Below are positions 15,916 to 23,180 of a stretch of DNA of 64,000 bases, piece by piece. The stretch comes from Achromobacter anxifer (GTDB lineage Bacteria; Pseudomonadota; Gammaproteobacteria; Burkholderiales; Burkholderiaceae_B). The position numbers and the translations under genes were made by a program. The notes under the pieces were generated by a model that saw nothing but the letters and a program-made list of their open reading frames with translations, was not told the DNA's origin and searched no databases. How positions within the stretch are numbered: position 1 is the first letter of the stretch; each line of letters opens with the position of its first letter. The stretch spans positions 62,001-126,000 of the forward strand of contig NZ_CAHLAR010000005.1 of NCBI RefSeq assembly GCF_903652925.1, written 5' to 3'.

Positions 15916-17613
15916 ATGCCTTCAACCTGCATTCTCCAAAGGCGCTCGGTCGATTCTGATCGAGCGCTTTCCCTCCAGACCAGCGCAAACCTGTCTCCCC
16001 TCGAAGCGGCCATTCTGTCTTCCCGTGGGATGGTCGCCGGCGACGCCGTGCCGGTGGCCCAGCTGATGGACCGTCCGATGATGGATCTGGAGAGGGGCGC
16101 GAAGCGCATCCTCGCGGCTATCAGGAAGCAGGAGCCCATCGTTGTGGTCGCAGACTATGACTGCGATGGTGCCACCGCCTGCGCTGTGTCGGTGGCAGGC
16201 CTGCGCGCGCTGGGCGCAAAGATCGACTACGTAGTGCCGGACCGCATGGTCCACGGCTACGGCATTTCCCCTTCGGTGGTCGATCTGGTACTTGAGCGCT
16301 TTCCAGCCACGCGCGTGCTGATCACCGTCGACAACGGCATCCTCGGACACGCGGGCCTGACCCATGCCGCAAACCGAGGTCTCGAGGCTGTCGTCACCGA
16401 CCATCACCTGCCTGGCGACACGCTGCCCGACGCCGTGGCCGTGATCAACCCGTCCCGCAAAGACTGCACCAGCGGGCTGCAAAAGCTCGCCGGTGTGAGC
16501 GTGGCGCTGTGGCTGGTGGTTCTGGTGAAGAAGCTGCTGGCGGCCCAAGGCGTCAATACGCCCCCGCTGAGCTTCCTCCTGGCGTACGTCACGATCGGAA
16601 CGATAGCGGATATGGTGCCACTGGATGCCGCCAACCGCGCGTTGGTTGTGAATGGCATGCAGCGTCTGCGCCGGCTGGGCGACGAGATCCCCGTAGGGGT
16701 TCGCGCGCTCATCCAAGAGGCCAGTCTTCCCCAGGACTGCTTGACCACACAGGACATCGGTTTCGGCATCGCACCGCGCATCAACGCCGCTGGACGCCTG
16801 GAAACCATGGACGCGGGCATTGACCTGCTGCTGGCGACCGATCCCAAAGAAGCCCGCCGCCTGGCGCGCCTGCTCACCGAAACCAATGACCAGCGCAAGG
16901 CCCTCCAGAAAGAGGCCTCGGATGATGCCGCCACCGCCATCGACTTCGCCTTCGACGACAAGGTGCGGGCGCTGGTGTTCGGCTCCGAGTCATGGCATCC
17001 CGGCATTGTGGGCCTGGTCGCGTCCCGGGTGAAGGACACCTATCACCGCCCAAGTTTCATCTTCTCCCTACTGGACGGCGTCGCCAAGGGTTCTGGCCGA
17101 TCTATCCCGGGCCTGCATTTGAAGGATGCGCTCGAGGAGGTTGCCCGGCGCGCGCCAGGTGTCCTTGCCAAGTTCGGCGGCCACGCCATGGCGGCCGGCG
17201 CCACGTTGAGCAGCCCGCAATCGCTGGCGCAGTTCCGCGATGTATTCGACCAGGTCGCGCGCGAGCGCATCACGGACTCGATGCTCGACAACATCCTGCA
17301 ATCGGACGGACCGATGCCGGATCTCACCCTGGAGTCTGCTGCCCGCCTGATGCGCCATCCGTGGGGCCAGGGTTTCGAGGCGCCAGCGTTTGATGATGAG
17401 GCCAAGATCCGATCCGTGAAGCCCCTGGGGCAGTCGGGCCTGCATTGGAAGGTCGAGGCAGCTGTGGGCGGCCGCAGCAATCCGACGACGATCGTACTGT
17501 TCAACCAGCGCCAGCCAGCAGAAGGCGAGGTCGTGCCGATCTACCTGCAACCCGGCCTGAACACCTGGAATGATCGCACCACGCTTCAGTGGATCGGGCG
17601 ACTGTTGAACTAA
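15916..17613 (+). CDS. recJ: RecJ-like single-strand 5'-3' exonuclease
   Basis: 565 aa DHH/DHHA1 family nuclease. Motif I is VVVADYDCDG (about 76-85), motif II VDNGI (about 136), the DHH motif VTDHH (about 160), and later GIAPRINAAGRL (about 285), WHPGIVGLVASR (about 358) and the GGHAMAAGATL DHHA1 motif (about 427). RecJ degrades single-stranded DNA from 5' ends in recombination and repair; length matches the family. The C-terminal OB-like part is present (NPTTIVLFN). Start at 15916 keeps the full N-terminus; upstream in-frame codons overlap the previous gene. Confidence 0.9.
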   Translation: MPSTCILQRRSVDSDRALSLQTSANLSPLEAAILSSRGMVAGDAVPVAQLMDRPMMDLERGAKRILAAIRKQEPIVVVADYDCDGATACAVSVAGLRALGAKIDYVVPDRMVHGYGISPSVVDLVLERFPATRVLITVDNGILGHAGLTHAANRGLEAVVTDHHLPGDTLPDAVAVINPSRKDCTSGLQKLAGVSVALWLVVLVKKLLAAQGVNTPPLSFLLAYVTIGTIADMVPLDAANRALVVNGMQRLRRLGDEIPVGVRALIQEASLPQDCLTTQDIGFGIAPRINAAGRLETMDAGIDLLLATDPKEARRLARLLTETNDQRKALQKEASDDAATAIDFAFDDKVRALVFGSESWHPGIVGLVASRVKDTYHRPSFIFSLLDGVAKGSGRSIPGLHLKDALEEVARRAPGVLAKFGGHAMAAGATLSSPQSLAQFRDVFDQVARERITDSMLDNILQSDGPMPDLTLESAARLMRHPWGQGFEAPAFDDEAKIRSVKPLGQSGLHWKVEAAVGGRSNPTTIVLFNQRQPAEGEVVPIYLQPGLNTWNDRTTLQWIGRLLN

Positions 17614-17638
17614 CAGGCACGGCGCAAGGTCTTTTAGA

Positions 17639-17660
17639 AACCGCGGGAATCCGCGGTTTT
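17639..17660 (+). terminator. Intrinsic terminator after recJ
   Basis: AACCGCGG pairs with CCGCGGTT around GAAT, followed by TT. Confidence 0.75.
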
Positions 17661-17670
17661 GCGCTATACA
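17661..17670 (+). promoter_or_regulatory. Orphan CTATAC-type promoter
   Basis: GCGCTATACA directly after the recJ terminator. No good plus-strand ORF follows; a terminator closes the unit about 120 nt on. Confidence 0.5.
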
Positions 17671-17676
17671 AATATG

Positions 17677-17792
17677 AGAATCACATCCTGCTCTTGAGGT
17701 CATGAGACGCATCGCGCCTCGTCGCTCAGATCGCTCAGATCACCCTAACTCTCTTACTCTCAACCACTAGCTTCGGCTGGTGGTTTTCTTTT
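17677..17792 (+). ncRNA. Candidate small RNA
   Basis: A stretch of about 115 nt lies between an element-type promoter and a very strong terminator. It has a near tandem repeat (CGCTCAGAT twice at about 17726-17743). The only ORFs are 7 and 22 codons; the longer one has AGGT too close to its ATG and its stop falls inside the terminator stem, so a protein is less likely than an RNA. Role unknown; antisense action on the convergent membrane-protein gene at 17804 is possible only by read-through. Confidence 0.5.
17763..17792 (+). terminator. Strong terminator of the candidate sRNA
   Basis: ACCACTAGC pairs with GCTGGTGGT (9 bp, one G-U) around a TTCG tetraloop, followed by TTTCTTTT. Confidence 0.85.
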
Positions 17793-17803
17793 GCCCGCTC
17801 GGC

Positions 17804-18181
17804 TCATCGTTTTCCGCCACGCCCAGTCTCTTTCCGGGCCCGGGTACGCTTGGCTGCCGCCGGCGTCTTGGTCTGGCTGACGGGGGGCGGTGCATCCTTA
17901 AGGTGAACACCCATCAGGCTGTAGATGCGCCACACCGAGAGTGCCATCATGGCGACGAGGAAGACGCACATCCAGCCGGCGGTCGCCGTCGTCGTGGCTT
18001 TGAGAAAGGGCAGGTTCCAGCGCTCCAGGCGGAGCAGGGCAGGATTAGAACCGAGCAGCGGGTGCTCGAGCGCTTGCAAGGTGAGCGGATAGAGGCTCAG
18101 CACCGCCGTCAGCCCCATTGCCTGGTAAGCCAGGCGCCAACGCTGCACAGATCGTTCCTTTGTAAGGTTCTTTTCGGACAT
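17804..18181 (-). CDS. Hypothetical membrane protein
   Basis: 125 aa with two hydrophobic segments (about 18-33 and 61-82) and a basic C-terminal tail rich in Lys/Arg/Thr/Ala. The TATACC hexamer ends only 4 nt before the chosen ATG, so either the message is leaderless or the start lies elsewhere; upstream in-frame starts would precede the promoter. No family recognised. Confidence 0.5.
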   Translation of the reverse strand: MSEKNLTKERSVQRWRLAYQAMGLTAVLSLYPLTLQALEHPLLGSNPALLRLERWNLPFLKATTTATAGWMCVFLVAMMALSVWRIYSLMGVHLKDAPPPVSQTKTPAAAKRTRARKETGRGGKR

Positions 18182-18185
18182 GATG

Positions 18186-18193
18186 GGTATAGC
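18186..18193 (-). promoter_or_regulatory. CTATAC-type promoter, possibly leaderless
   Basis: Minus-strand GCTATACC, 4 nt before the ATG at 18181. Confidence 0.4.
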
Positions 18194-18254
18194 CGGACCG
18201 AGGCCATTGGCACGTTTCTCGATATACTCACCCAAACTCGTCAGGAAGCCTCGT

Positions 18255-19476
18255 CCAAGTCTCCCTGCCGCCTTTTGACTTGGGCGGGGAGGAATGGCGA
18301 GGTCTTTTGCGAAAGCGTCGTTTTAAGGTAGACTGTACGCAATGATGGCTCCCGAAGTGTCCACCCGTGTGTTGCGTGTCCGCCTGAAGGACAGGCATGC
18401 TACAGCCTTGCGTGCGATGGCGCGCGAGGTGAACTTCGTGTGGAATTATTGCAACGACCTGGGCATGCAGGTGCTGCGCCGCGAGGGTCGCTTTATGAGC
18501 GGCTTCGACTTTCAGAAGTATCTCAACGGCGCCAGCAAGGAAGGCCTGGGCATCGGCTCGGCAGTGTTCCAGCAGGTGGCCGAAGAATTCGCCACGCGCC
18601 GCCGGCAATTCAAGAAGGCGCGGCTCGCCTGGCGGGTCTCCAACCCCAAGAGCAGCCGCTACAGCCTGGGCTGGATCCCGTTCAAGGCCCGCAGCTTGAC
18701 CTACCGCGCCGGCCAGGTGCGCTTCCAGGGCATCGCGCTGTCGCTGTGGGACTCCTACGGCCTGGGCGACTACGAGCTCGGCGCCGGCAGCATCAGTGAA
18801 GACAGCCGCGGGCGCTGGTACCTCAACGTGACCGTCAAGGTCAAGAAACAGGCCCCCAGCCCGGGGCGCACGGCAGTCGGCATCGACCTGGGCCTGAAGG
18901 ACTTCTTCGCCACCAGCGATGGCCACAAGGAAGGGGCCCAGCGCTTCTACCGCGACCTCGAGCCCGCCTTGGCCATCGCCCAGCGCGCCGGCAAAAAACA
19001 TCGCGTGAAGGCGATCCACGCCAAGATCGCCTATCGCAGGAAGGATTTCCTGCACAAACTCAGCTCCAAGCTCGTGAAAGAGCATGGGGCGATCTTCATT
19101 GGCAATGTGAGCGCCTCCAAGCTGGCGCAGACACGGATGGCAAAATCCGTGCTCGACGCCGGCTGGAGCACGTTCCGAACCATGCTCAAGTACAAGTGCG
19201 ATGACGCAGGTGTCTGGTTCGATGAAGTCAATGAGGCGTATTCTACCCAGACTTGCCATGTGTGCGACGAACGCACCGGTCCCCGCGGGCTAAGTGGTCT
19301 TGGAATGAGAGGATGGACTTGCAGCGCCTGCGGAACGATCCACGATCGCGACGTCAATGCTGCCAAGACCATCCTCGCGCGTGGACTAGCGCGTCTTGCA
19401 GAAGGAACCCCACCAGGGGCGGAGATCAAGGCTGAAAAGCCAAGAATCCCCGTCCTTCAGGGCGGGGAGTGGTCAA
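18255..19476 (+). mobile_element. IS605-type tnpB-only element
   Basis: A tnpB gene flanked by subterminal hairpins as in IS200/IS605 elements: CCAAGTC/GACTTGG at 18255-18283 on the left and CCCCGTCC/GGGCGGGG at 19448-19467 on the right, followed by the usual GGTCAA end at 19471-19476. No tnpA transposase gene is present, so it is either non-autonomous or an immobile remnant. The left boundary is approximate. Its higher GC content and lack of the CTATAC/AGGAAACA signals set it apart from its neighbours. Confidence 0.7.
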
Positions 19477-19484
19477 CACTATGA
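18342..19484 (+). CDS. tnpB: TnpB RNA-guided nuclease (IS605 OrfB) with atypical RuvC-II
   Basis: 380 aa. RuvC-I is VGIDLGLKDFF (Asp near 183), the zinc ribbon is CHVC...CSAC (about 306-329), and RuvC-III is HDRDVNAA (about 332-339). The canonical RuvC-II glutamate (usually in a xxIEDL motif) is not present: the equivalent segment reads IFIGNVSASKL (about 249-259). A glutamate in VNEAYSTQT (about 297) could take its place, as in TnpB lineages with rearranged catalytic sites. The last residues translate the right-end hairpin, and the stop overlaps the next start as ATGA. Full-length and probably expressed; nuclease activity uncertain. Confidence 0.85.
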   Translation: MMAPEVSTRVLRVRLKDRHATALRAMAREVNFVWNYCNDLGMQVLRREGRFMSGFDFQKYLNGASKEGLGIGSAVFQQVAEEFATRRRQFKKARLAWRVSNPKSSRYSLGWIPFKARSLTYRAGQVRFQGIALSLWDSYGLGDYELGAGSISEDSRGRWYLNVTVKVKKQAPSPGRTAVGIDLGLKDFFATSDGHKEGAQRFYRDLEPALAIAQRAGKKHRVKAIHAKIAYRRKDFLHKLSSKLVKEHGAIFIGNVSASKLAQTRMAKSVLDAGWSTFRTMLKYKCDDAGVWFDEVNEAYSTQTCHVCDERTGPRGLSGLGMRGWTCSACGTIHDRDVNAAKTILARGLARLAEGTPPGAEIKAEKPRIPVLQGGEWSTL

Positions 19485-19496
19485 CGATCTACGTGG
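19340..19496 (+). ncRNA. Predicted omega (re) RNA with guide
   Basis: By analogy with TnpB systems, the RNA comes from the 3' end of tnpB through the right-end hairpin (19448-19467) to GGTCAA, and continues about 16-20 nt into flanking DNA as guide. The guide would begin near 19477 and cover the DUF4031 start codon at 19481. Boundaries are estimates. Confidence 0.45.
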
Positions 19497-19810
19497 ACTC
19501 TCTACATGCCTGGGGCTGGCGCATGCGCGGCCGCACGGTCGACAGTTGCCACATGTTCACCGATTCGCTGGACCTGGAAGAGCTGCATTGCTTTGCGGAA
19601 CGCATCGGAATGCGCCGAGAGTGGTTCCAGCAGTCCCGGGTCGCCCCGCACTACGACCTGACACCAAACCGCCGAGCAAAGGCCGTCAGCCTCGGGGCGG
19701 TGGAGGTACTGGACCGCCGGCGCGCGTCAGAGATATGGCGGGCGCGCAGAGAGGCCGTTGCGCGGCCCGATGCCTGTGCGCCAGGGCCCCAGCAACCATC
19801 CTTGTTTTGA
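19481..19810 (+). CDS. DUF4031 family protein
   Basis: 109 aa. The pattern fits DUF4031: MTIYVD at the start, SCHMFTDS (about 24-31), LHCFAERIGMRREWFQ (about 37-52), HYDLTPNRRAKAVSLGAVE (about 58-76). Function is unknown; the family is common in phages and plasmids. The start overlaps the tnpB stop (ATGA) and the tnpB element ends 4 nt before the ATG, so the original upstream region has been displaced and translation may now depend on coupling to tnpB. Confidence 0.75.
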   Translation: MTIYVDSLHAWGWRMRGRTVDSCHMFTDSLDLEELHCFAERIGMRREWFQQSRVAPHYDLTPNRRAKAVSLGAVEVLDRRRASEIWRARREAVARPDACAPGPQQPSLF

Positions 19811-19827
19811 CTCCACTGCTTGCCCCT

Positions 19828-20052
19828 ATGACCCTCTCCTGTGATGCCACCAGTGCCCGTTGGCCCGGGCACCCCGAAGTGCTGACGAAGTTCGACATCG
19901 AGGCCTTCGTGACGCCGAAAACACCTCAAGACGTGCTGGCTCTCTTGGATGAGGCAATTCAGGAGGCGAGGTACCTGGGACAGCTTTTTGATGATGCCTT
20001 TACGCGCTGCGAGCGCAATGCTGGTAAGGGGCATCAGCCCGGGACGGCGTGA
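19828..20052 (+). CDS. Small hypothetical protein
   Basis: 74 aa, acidic, mostly helical C-terminal half (TPQDVLALLDEAIQEARYLGQLFDDAF). It follows the DUF4031 gene by 17 nt in the same direction. There is no clear ribosome-binding site, so translation may be coupled. The reading frame extends far upstream without an obvious better start, overlapping tnpB and DUF4031 in another frame; I take only this part as real. Confidence 0.4.
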   Translation: MTLSCDATSARWPGHPEVLTKFDIEAFVTPKTPQDVLALLDEAIQEARYLGQLFDDAFTRCERNAGKGHQPGTA

Positions 20053-20076
20053 AAAAGCCCCGACCTGGTCGGGGCT
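20052..20076 (-). terminator. Intrinsic terminator (minus strand)
   Basis: AGCCCCGACC pairs with GGTCGGGGCT, followed on the minus strand by five T. It serves the gene ending at 20096. Confidence 0.85.
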
Positions 20077-20095
20077 GTGAGGGTTGCGGCGTTGG

Positions 20096-20848
20096 TTATG
20101 CCGGCGTCGATTCAGTCGAGCGCTGCTTGGCTTTCAGGGAAGCCAGGACCTGATGCGCCTGGGTGATGGCCTTGGTTTTCACGGCATCGAGCTTTTCGTC
20201 CAGTCCCGAGGGTACTGCGACGTTCTCGTAGCGGAGGTAGCGGTCGATGACCGACTTCAACGACAAGGGGATGTTTTCGAGCCACTGGGGGCCCTTGTTC
20301 TCCGGATCGAGAATTTCGGCTCGCAGGTAGCCGCCGATCTGCCCGCAGTAATTTTCATGCAAACTCGCGAGCAAATCATCGGGCTTCATGAGTCGGCCGG
20401 CATTGATGCCGAGATCCTCCAGTGCCAGATCAGTGGTGACCTTGAAGTCATCCGGTGAGAGACTCGTGATGAGCTCCTCGATCCGCAAGCCTTCCCAATT
20501 TGAAGCGGGAGCGTCATTCCACATGGTGAATGACAGAGAAACTCCGGCCTGAATGAGCTTCGAGCAGAACTCGTAGTCACACTTGTTGGGATAGAGGCGT
20601 TTGTCGGGCACACATTCCGCCAGCGTCAGGTCTTCGTCCGCACGCTTTGTCTCGCGCAGCAGACGATCACTGTCGTAGATCACCAGAATGACCCCGTCCT
20701 TCTCGCTGAGATACACGTGGAAGGTCTTGCGATCGCAGGTGTAGCCGTAGATCAGCGAGCGAGGAGTCATGTTCTCCAGCACCAAATCGCGCACCCGCTT
20801 CACACGGTTGGCCATTTTGGTCAGTTCCTTGAATTCTGTCTCGTTCAT
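20096..20848 (-). CDS. Hypothetical protein
   Basis: 250 aa, soluble, mixed alpha/beta, no recognised domain. The first 80 residues contain a beta-rich segment (TFHVYLSEKDGVILVIYD); two cysteines lie near 96-101 (CDYEFCSKL). A monocistronic unit with its own promoter, a GAGGAAACATCA ribosome-binding site and a terminator. The start at 20848 is set by that site; a longer frame begins upstream of the promoter. Confidence 0.65.
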   Translation of the reverse strand: MNETEFKELTKMANRVKRVRDLVLENMTPRSLIYGYTCDRKTFHVYLSEKDGVILVIYDSDRLLRETKRADEDLTLAECVPDKRLYPNKCDYEFCSKLIQAGVSLSFTMWNDAPASNWEGLRIEELITSLSPDDFKVTTDLALEDLGINAGRLMKPDDLLASLHENYCGQIGGYLRAEILDPENKGPQWLENIPLSLKSVIDRYLRYENVAVPSGLDEKLDAVKTKAITQAHQVLASLKAKQRSTESTPA

Positions 20849-20888
20849 TGATGTTTCCTCTTCATACACAGCGACAATGCTGCTTTGG

Positions 20889-20894
20889 TGTATA
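20889..20894 (-). promoter_or_regulatory. CTATAC-type promoter
   Basis: Minus-strand CCTATACA, 40 nt before the start at 20848 and just beyond the upstream terminator. Confidence 0.55.
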
Positions 20895-20907
20895 GGCAAG
20901 AGACCAA

Positions 20908-20935
20908 ATAAAAAACCCTGGCGTTGTGGCCAGGG
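20908..20935 (-). terminator. Intrinsic terminator (minus strand)
   Basis: CCCTGGCC / GGCCAGGG-type stem (CCCTGG with CCAGGG) followed by TTTTTTATTT on the minus strand, closing the gene at 20952. Confidence 0.85.
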
Positions 20936-20951
20936 TCGGGGAGGAGCAAAA

Positions 20952-21584
20952 TCAGCTCAGTGTCTTCTTCATTTCGTCCAGATCATGCAAGACTTGAGCA
21001 TTCTGTTGCTCGTTAGGGAAGGCACATTCATAGCAGTCGCTCACGTAGGGGCGAACCGCCTCCAGTACGGCGGTGATCTCTTCGTTCGAGACAATCGGCG
21101 CCGGTGTCTTGCCACGTGCCAGGTAGGCCTTGACCAGCGGGTGGGCGGCCAGCAGTTCCCGGGCGGCGAAGTGGTTTGCATGCTCCGACTTCGACGTCTC
21201 CGTGCTTGACGCATGGGCGCCCGTGGGCTTGTGCGTCAGACGAACGCCGTTGTAACGCGCCGCCCATGCGCCCTTCGTATTGATGCGCTCGATGAGCAAG
21301 TCCGAGAATGGCACATCCAGCACAGGGTCCTTCGCCATGGCGGCCCATATGCCACCACCTTCCGGAAGGCTCTCATCGGATTCCACGGTCACCAGAAAGC
21401 CTTCTTGCATTGGCGCCGCGTCGCTGGAGACGGAGCCGCCACAATGCTCTGCAACGACACGCGCGATGTCGGTGACGAAGCGTTGTTGCTTCTCCCTGGT
21501 GTCCAGTTCGCCGACGGCATCCGGATTGGTCAGAAGAGCCTTGACGAGGTCGGCCAGGGTTGCAGTGTCAATAGTCGTGTTCAC
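20952..21584 (-). CDS. Hypothetical protein
   Basis: 210 aa, no recognised domain. An N-terminal helical part and a central GGGIWAAMAKDP segment are followed by a C-terminal part with a DCYECAFP cysteine pair that could bind metal or form a disulfide. The start is GTG at 21584, supported by GAAGGAAAG upstream. Its own CTATAC promoter and terminator make it a single-gene unit. Confidence 0.6.
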   Translation of the reverse strand: MNTTIDTATLADLVKALLTNPDAVGELDTREKQQRFVTDIARVVAEHCGGSVSSDAAPMQEGFLVTVESDESLPEGGGIWAAMAKDPVLDVPFSDLLIERINTKGAWAARYNGVRLTHKPTGAHASSTETSKSEHANHFAARELLAAHPLVKAYLARGKTPAPIVSNEEITAVLEAVRPYVSDCYECAFPNEQQNAQVLHDLDEMKKTLS

Positions 21585-21616
21585 GGTCTTTCCTTCAGGT
21601 TGAGTTGTCCTGAAGG

Positions 21617-21622
21617 GGTATA
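21617..21622 (-). promoter_or_regulatory. CTATAC-type promoter
   Basis: Minus-strand CCTATACC, 32 nt before the GTG at 21584. Confidence 0.55.
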
Positions 21623-21651
21623 GGCGGCAGCCAACCGTTCGATCAGGTCAT

Positions 21652-21680
21652 GGCAGAAGAAAGGGGCCATTCGGCCCCTT
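21652..21680 (-). terminator. Intrinsic terminator after the DoxX gene
   Basis: AAGGGGCC pairs with GGCCCCTT; the minus strand continues TTCTTC. Confidence 0.75.
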
Positions 21681-21704
21681 CAGTGCTTTGATCGTGGCAG
21701 CCAA

Positions 21705-22109
21705 TCAGGCGAACGGTTTCACCTTGCGGGGCGGCGCCAGCAGGGCTACGACGACTGAGCAGGTGAGGAACAGATACTGGAGCTCGAGCGCGAGGCCGCC
21801 GTTCTTCGACAGGTCGAACACCTGGCCACTGTGGGCGAGAGCGATCGCCACGACCATGTTGAAAGCGATGATCAGTGCCGCCGGCGCCACGAACAGGCCC
21901 AGGATCAGCAACGCGGGCGCCACCAGCTCGCCGATGTAGACGCCGTACGCGATAAACGCAGGCACGCCGGCGCCCGTAAGCATGCCTTCAATGCCGGTGA
22001 CGCCTTTGCTGAGCTTGGCGATGCCGTGCATACCGATGAGAACGCCCAGGACGATACGCAGAATCAGGTAAGCGTGATCGGGTTTGTGCAGTTTGTTGAA
22101 GAAGTTCAT
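21705..22109 (-). CDS. DoxX family membrane protein
   Basis: 134 aa inner-membrane protein with four hydrophobic segments and the DoxX-type order: RIVLGVLIGMHGIAKL (about 17-32), GVYIGELVAPALLILG (about 55-70), a third segment (FVAPAALIIAFNMVVAIAL) and a C-terminal segment (LQYLFLTCSVVVALLAPP). DoxX proteins have been linked to oxidative stress and quinol or sulfur redox chemistry; the role on a plasmid is unknown. The start at 22109 is preferred because longer frames precede the promoter. Confidence 0.8.
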   Translation of the reverse strand: MNFFNKLHKPDHAYLILRIVLGVLIGMHGIAKLSKGVTGIEGMLTGAGVPAFIAYGVYIGELVAPALLILGLFVAPAALIIAFNMVVAIALAHSGQVFDLSKNGGLALELQYLFLTCSVVVALLAPPRKVKPFA

Positions 22110-22136
22110 ATTTGAGGGATGGTTTTGTGGAAGAAA

Positions 22137-22142
22137 AGTATA
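22137..22142 (-). promoter_or_regulatory. CTATAC-type promoter for doxX
   Basis: Minus-strand CCTATACT, 27 nt before the start at 22109. Confidence 0.55.
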
Positions 22143-22197
22143 GGCACACGGAAGGGCCAGCGATGCCGCTGAAGAGCACCTTGTGATTGATGGCACA

Positions 22198-22223
22198 GAA
22201 AAAGCCGCCCAGAAGGGGCGGCC
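22198..22223 (-). terminator. Intrinsic terminator (minus strand)
   Basis: GCCGCCCC pairs with GGGCGGC around a short loop, followed by TTTTTC. Confidence 0.85.
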
Positions 22224-22231
22224 AGAGGGGA

Positions 22232-22600
22232 TCAGCTAAGCGCAATGATTTCAGCGGCGCAGGACGGGAAGAACTCGATGAACGACTCGATTTGACGGAC
22301 TTGCCACTCGGCATTGCCGCGGACATAGAAGCGCCCATGACTGCCCGTACTGGATTCGAGGTAAATGCTCACCCCGTAACCCAGGTACCAATCACGTTCG
22401 ACCGCCAAAATCGTGCGTTCGACACCGTTCTTGTCGACCAGCTTGCGGCCAACCAGCGGATGGCCCTCGATGAACCCTTCATCCGGCCCTTTGTGCGGCA
22501 GACCGAGATCCTTACGCGCCTGGCGAACACGCAACCAATGCTGCTGGTTGAAATGCGAATACTGCCAACCACTACTTCCTACTGCTGCTTCGGTGCTCAT
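22232..22600 (-). CDS. Hypothetical protein
   Basis: 122 aa, soluble, rich in aromatic residues (SGWQYSHFNQQHWLRV, RDWYLGYGVSIYLE). No recognised domain. Single-gene unit with GGAGGTACTC before the ATG, a CTATAC promoter and a terminator; divergent from the zinc-ribbon gene at 22703. Confidence 0.6.
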   Translation of the reverse strand: MSTEAAVGSSGWQYSHFNQQHWLRVRQARKDLGLPHKGPDEGFIEGHPLVGRKLVDKNGVERTILAVERDWYLGYGVSIYLESSTGSHGRFYVRGNAEWQVRQIESFIEFFPSCAAEIIALS

Positions 22601-22632
22601 GAGTACCTCCAGATGTGAGATGAACCTGGAGT

Positions 22633-22638
22633 CGTATA
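22633..22638 (-). promoter_or_regulatory. CTATAC-type promoter
   Basis: Minus-strand GCTATACG, 32 nt before the start at 22600. Its hexamer lies 20 nt from the divergent one at 22659. Confidence 0.6.
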
Positions 22639-22658
22639 GCGCTCTCGCGTCATAAGCC

Positions 22659-22664
22659 TATACG
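22659..22664 (+). promoter_or_regulatory. CTATAC-type promoter
   Basis: CCTATACGTAGG, 38 nt before the start at 22703; the GTAGG following the hexamer recurs at other units. Confidence 0.6.
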
Positions 22665-22702
22665 TAGGCAGGCACCCGCCTAAGCCAATCGAGGAAACAC
22701 AT

Positions 22703-23020
22703 ATGACGCTCAACGACATGAAGGAAAACTGCACCAACTGCTCGGCCGACCTGGAAATAGGCCAGATCGGCAAGTGCGACAGCTGCCAGGCCGAACAGAC
22801 CACCCACGTGAAGGTCATCGTACTGTGCCGAAATAGTGAAGGGGTCCCCGAGTTCCACTCCTGCGATCCCGAAGTTACGGACGCACAGCGCGCGGCCGGC
22901 GAGCACTACGAACTGGCCAAGGAAAACGCAGGCTTCAACGGCTACTCCGAACCGATGATCGCTTTCGACGCAACAGATCCTGCCGCCAAGCAGCTGACTG
23001 AGCTGCACAACTGGCTCTGA
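22703..23020 (+). CDS. Small zinc-ribbon hypothetical protein
   Basis: 105 aa with two CxxC knuckles near the N-terminus (CTNC at about 10-13 and CDSC at about 25-28), probably one zinc ribbon, followed by an alpha/beta part. Possible nucleic-acid or protein adaptor; no family recognised. Start follows GAGGAAACACAT. Own promoter and terminator. Confidence 0.6.
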   Translation: MTLNDMKENCTNCSADLEIGQIGKCDSCQAEQTTHVKVIVLCRNSEGVPEFHSCDPEVTDAQRAAGEHYELAKENAGFNGYSEPMIAFDATDPAAKQLTELHNWL

Positions 23021-23029
23021 TCCACCTCC

Positions 23030-23061
23030 GACCCCGTGGCGCTCGCCCGGGGTCTTTCTTT
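23030..23061 (+). terminator. Intrinsic terminator
   Basis: GACCCCG pairs with CGGGGTC around a GC-rich loop, followed by TTTCTTTC. Confidence 0.75.
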
Positions 23062-23132
23062 CAACGACGCCTTTGCGCCGCTGCGGCTCATTACCTGGCC
23101 AGCCATCTGCTCGCTCACGCAAAGAATTTGGC

Positions 23133-23138
23133 TATACA
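23133..23138 (+). promoter_or_regulatory. CTATAC-type promoter for the RCC1 gene
   Basis: TTTGGCTATACA, 42 nt before the start at 23181. Confidence 0.55.
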
Positions 23139-23180
23139 TGCATTGGATTCTTTTCCGTGCACCTGTCTATCTCACTCTCG

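Noticed and set aside
15922-16716. Minus-strand ORF opposite recJ
   Set aside because: Antisense to the DHH motifs of RecJ, with His/Gln-rich composition typical of a shadow frame.
17677-17770. 7-codon and 22-codon ORFs in the candidate sRNA
   Set aside because: RBS spacing is poor and the longer ORF ends inside the terminator stem.
18255-19476. Complete IS605 with tnpA
   Set aside because: No Y1 HUH transposase gene is found on either side; only tnpB and end hairpins are present.
19396-19827. N-terminal extension of the 74-aa gene frame upstream of 19828
   Set aside because: It overlaps tnpB and DUF4031 in another frame, has Arg/Pro/Gly-rich composition and no start signal; only the part from 19828 is kept.
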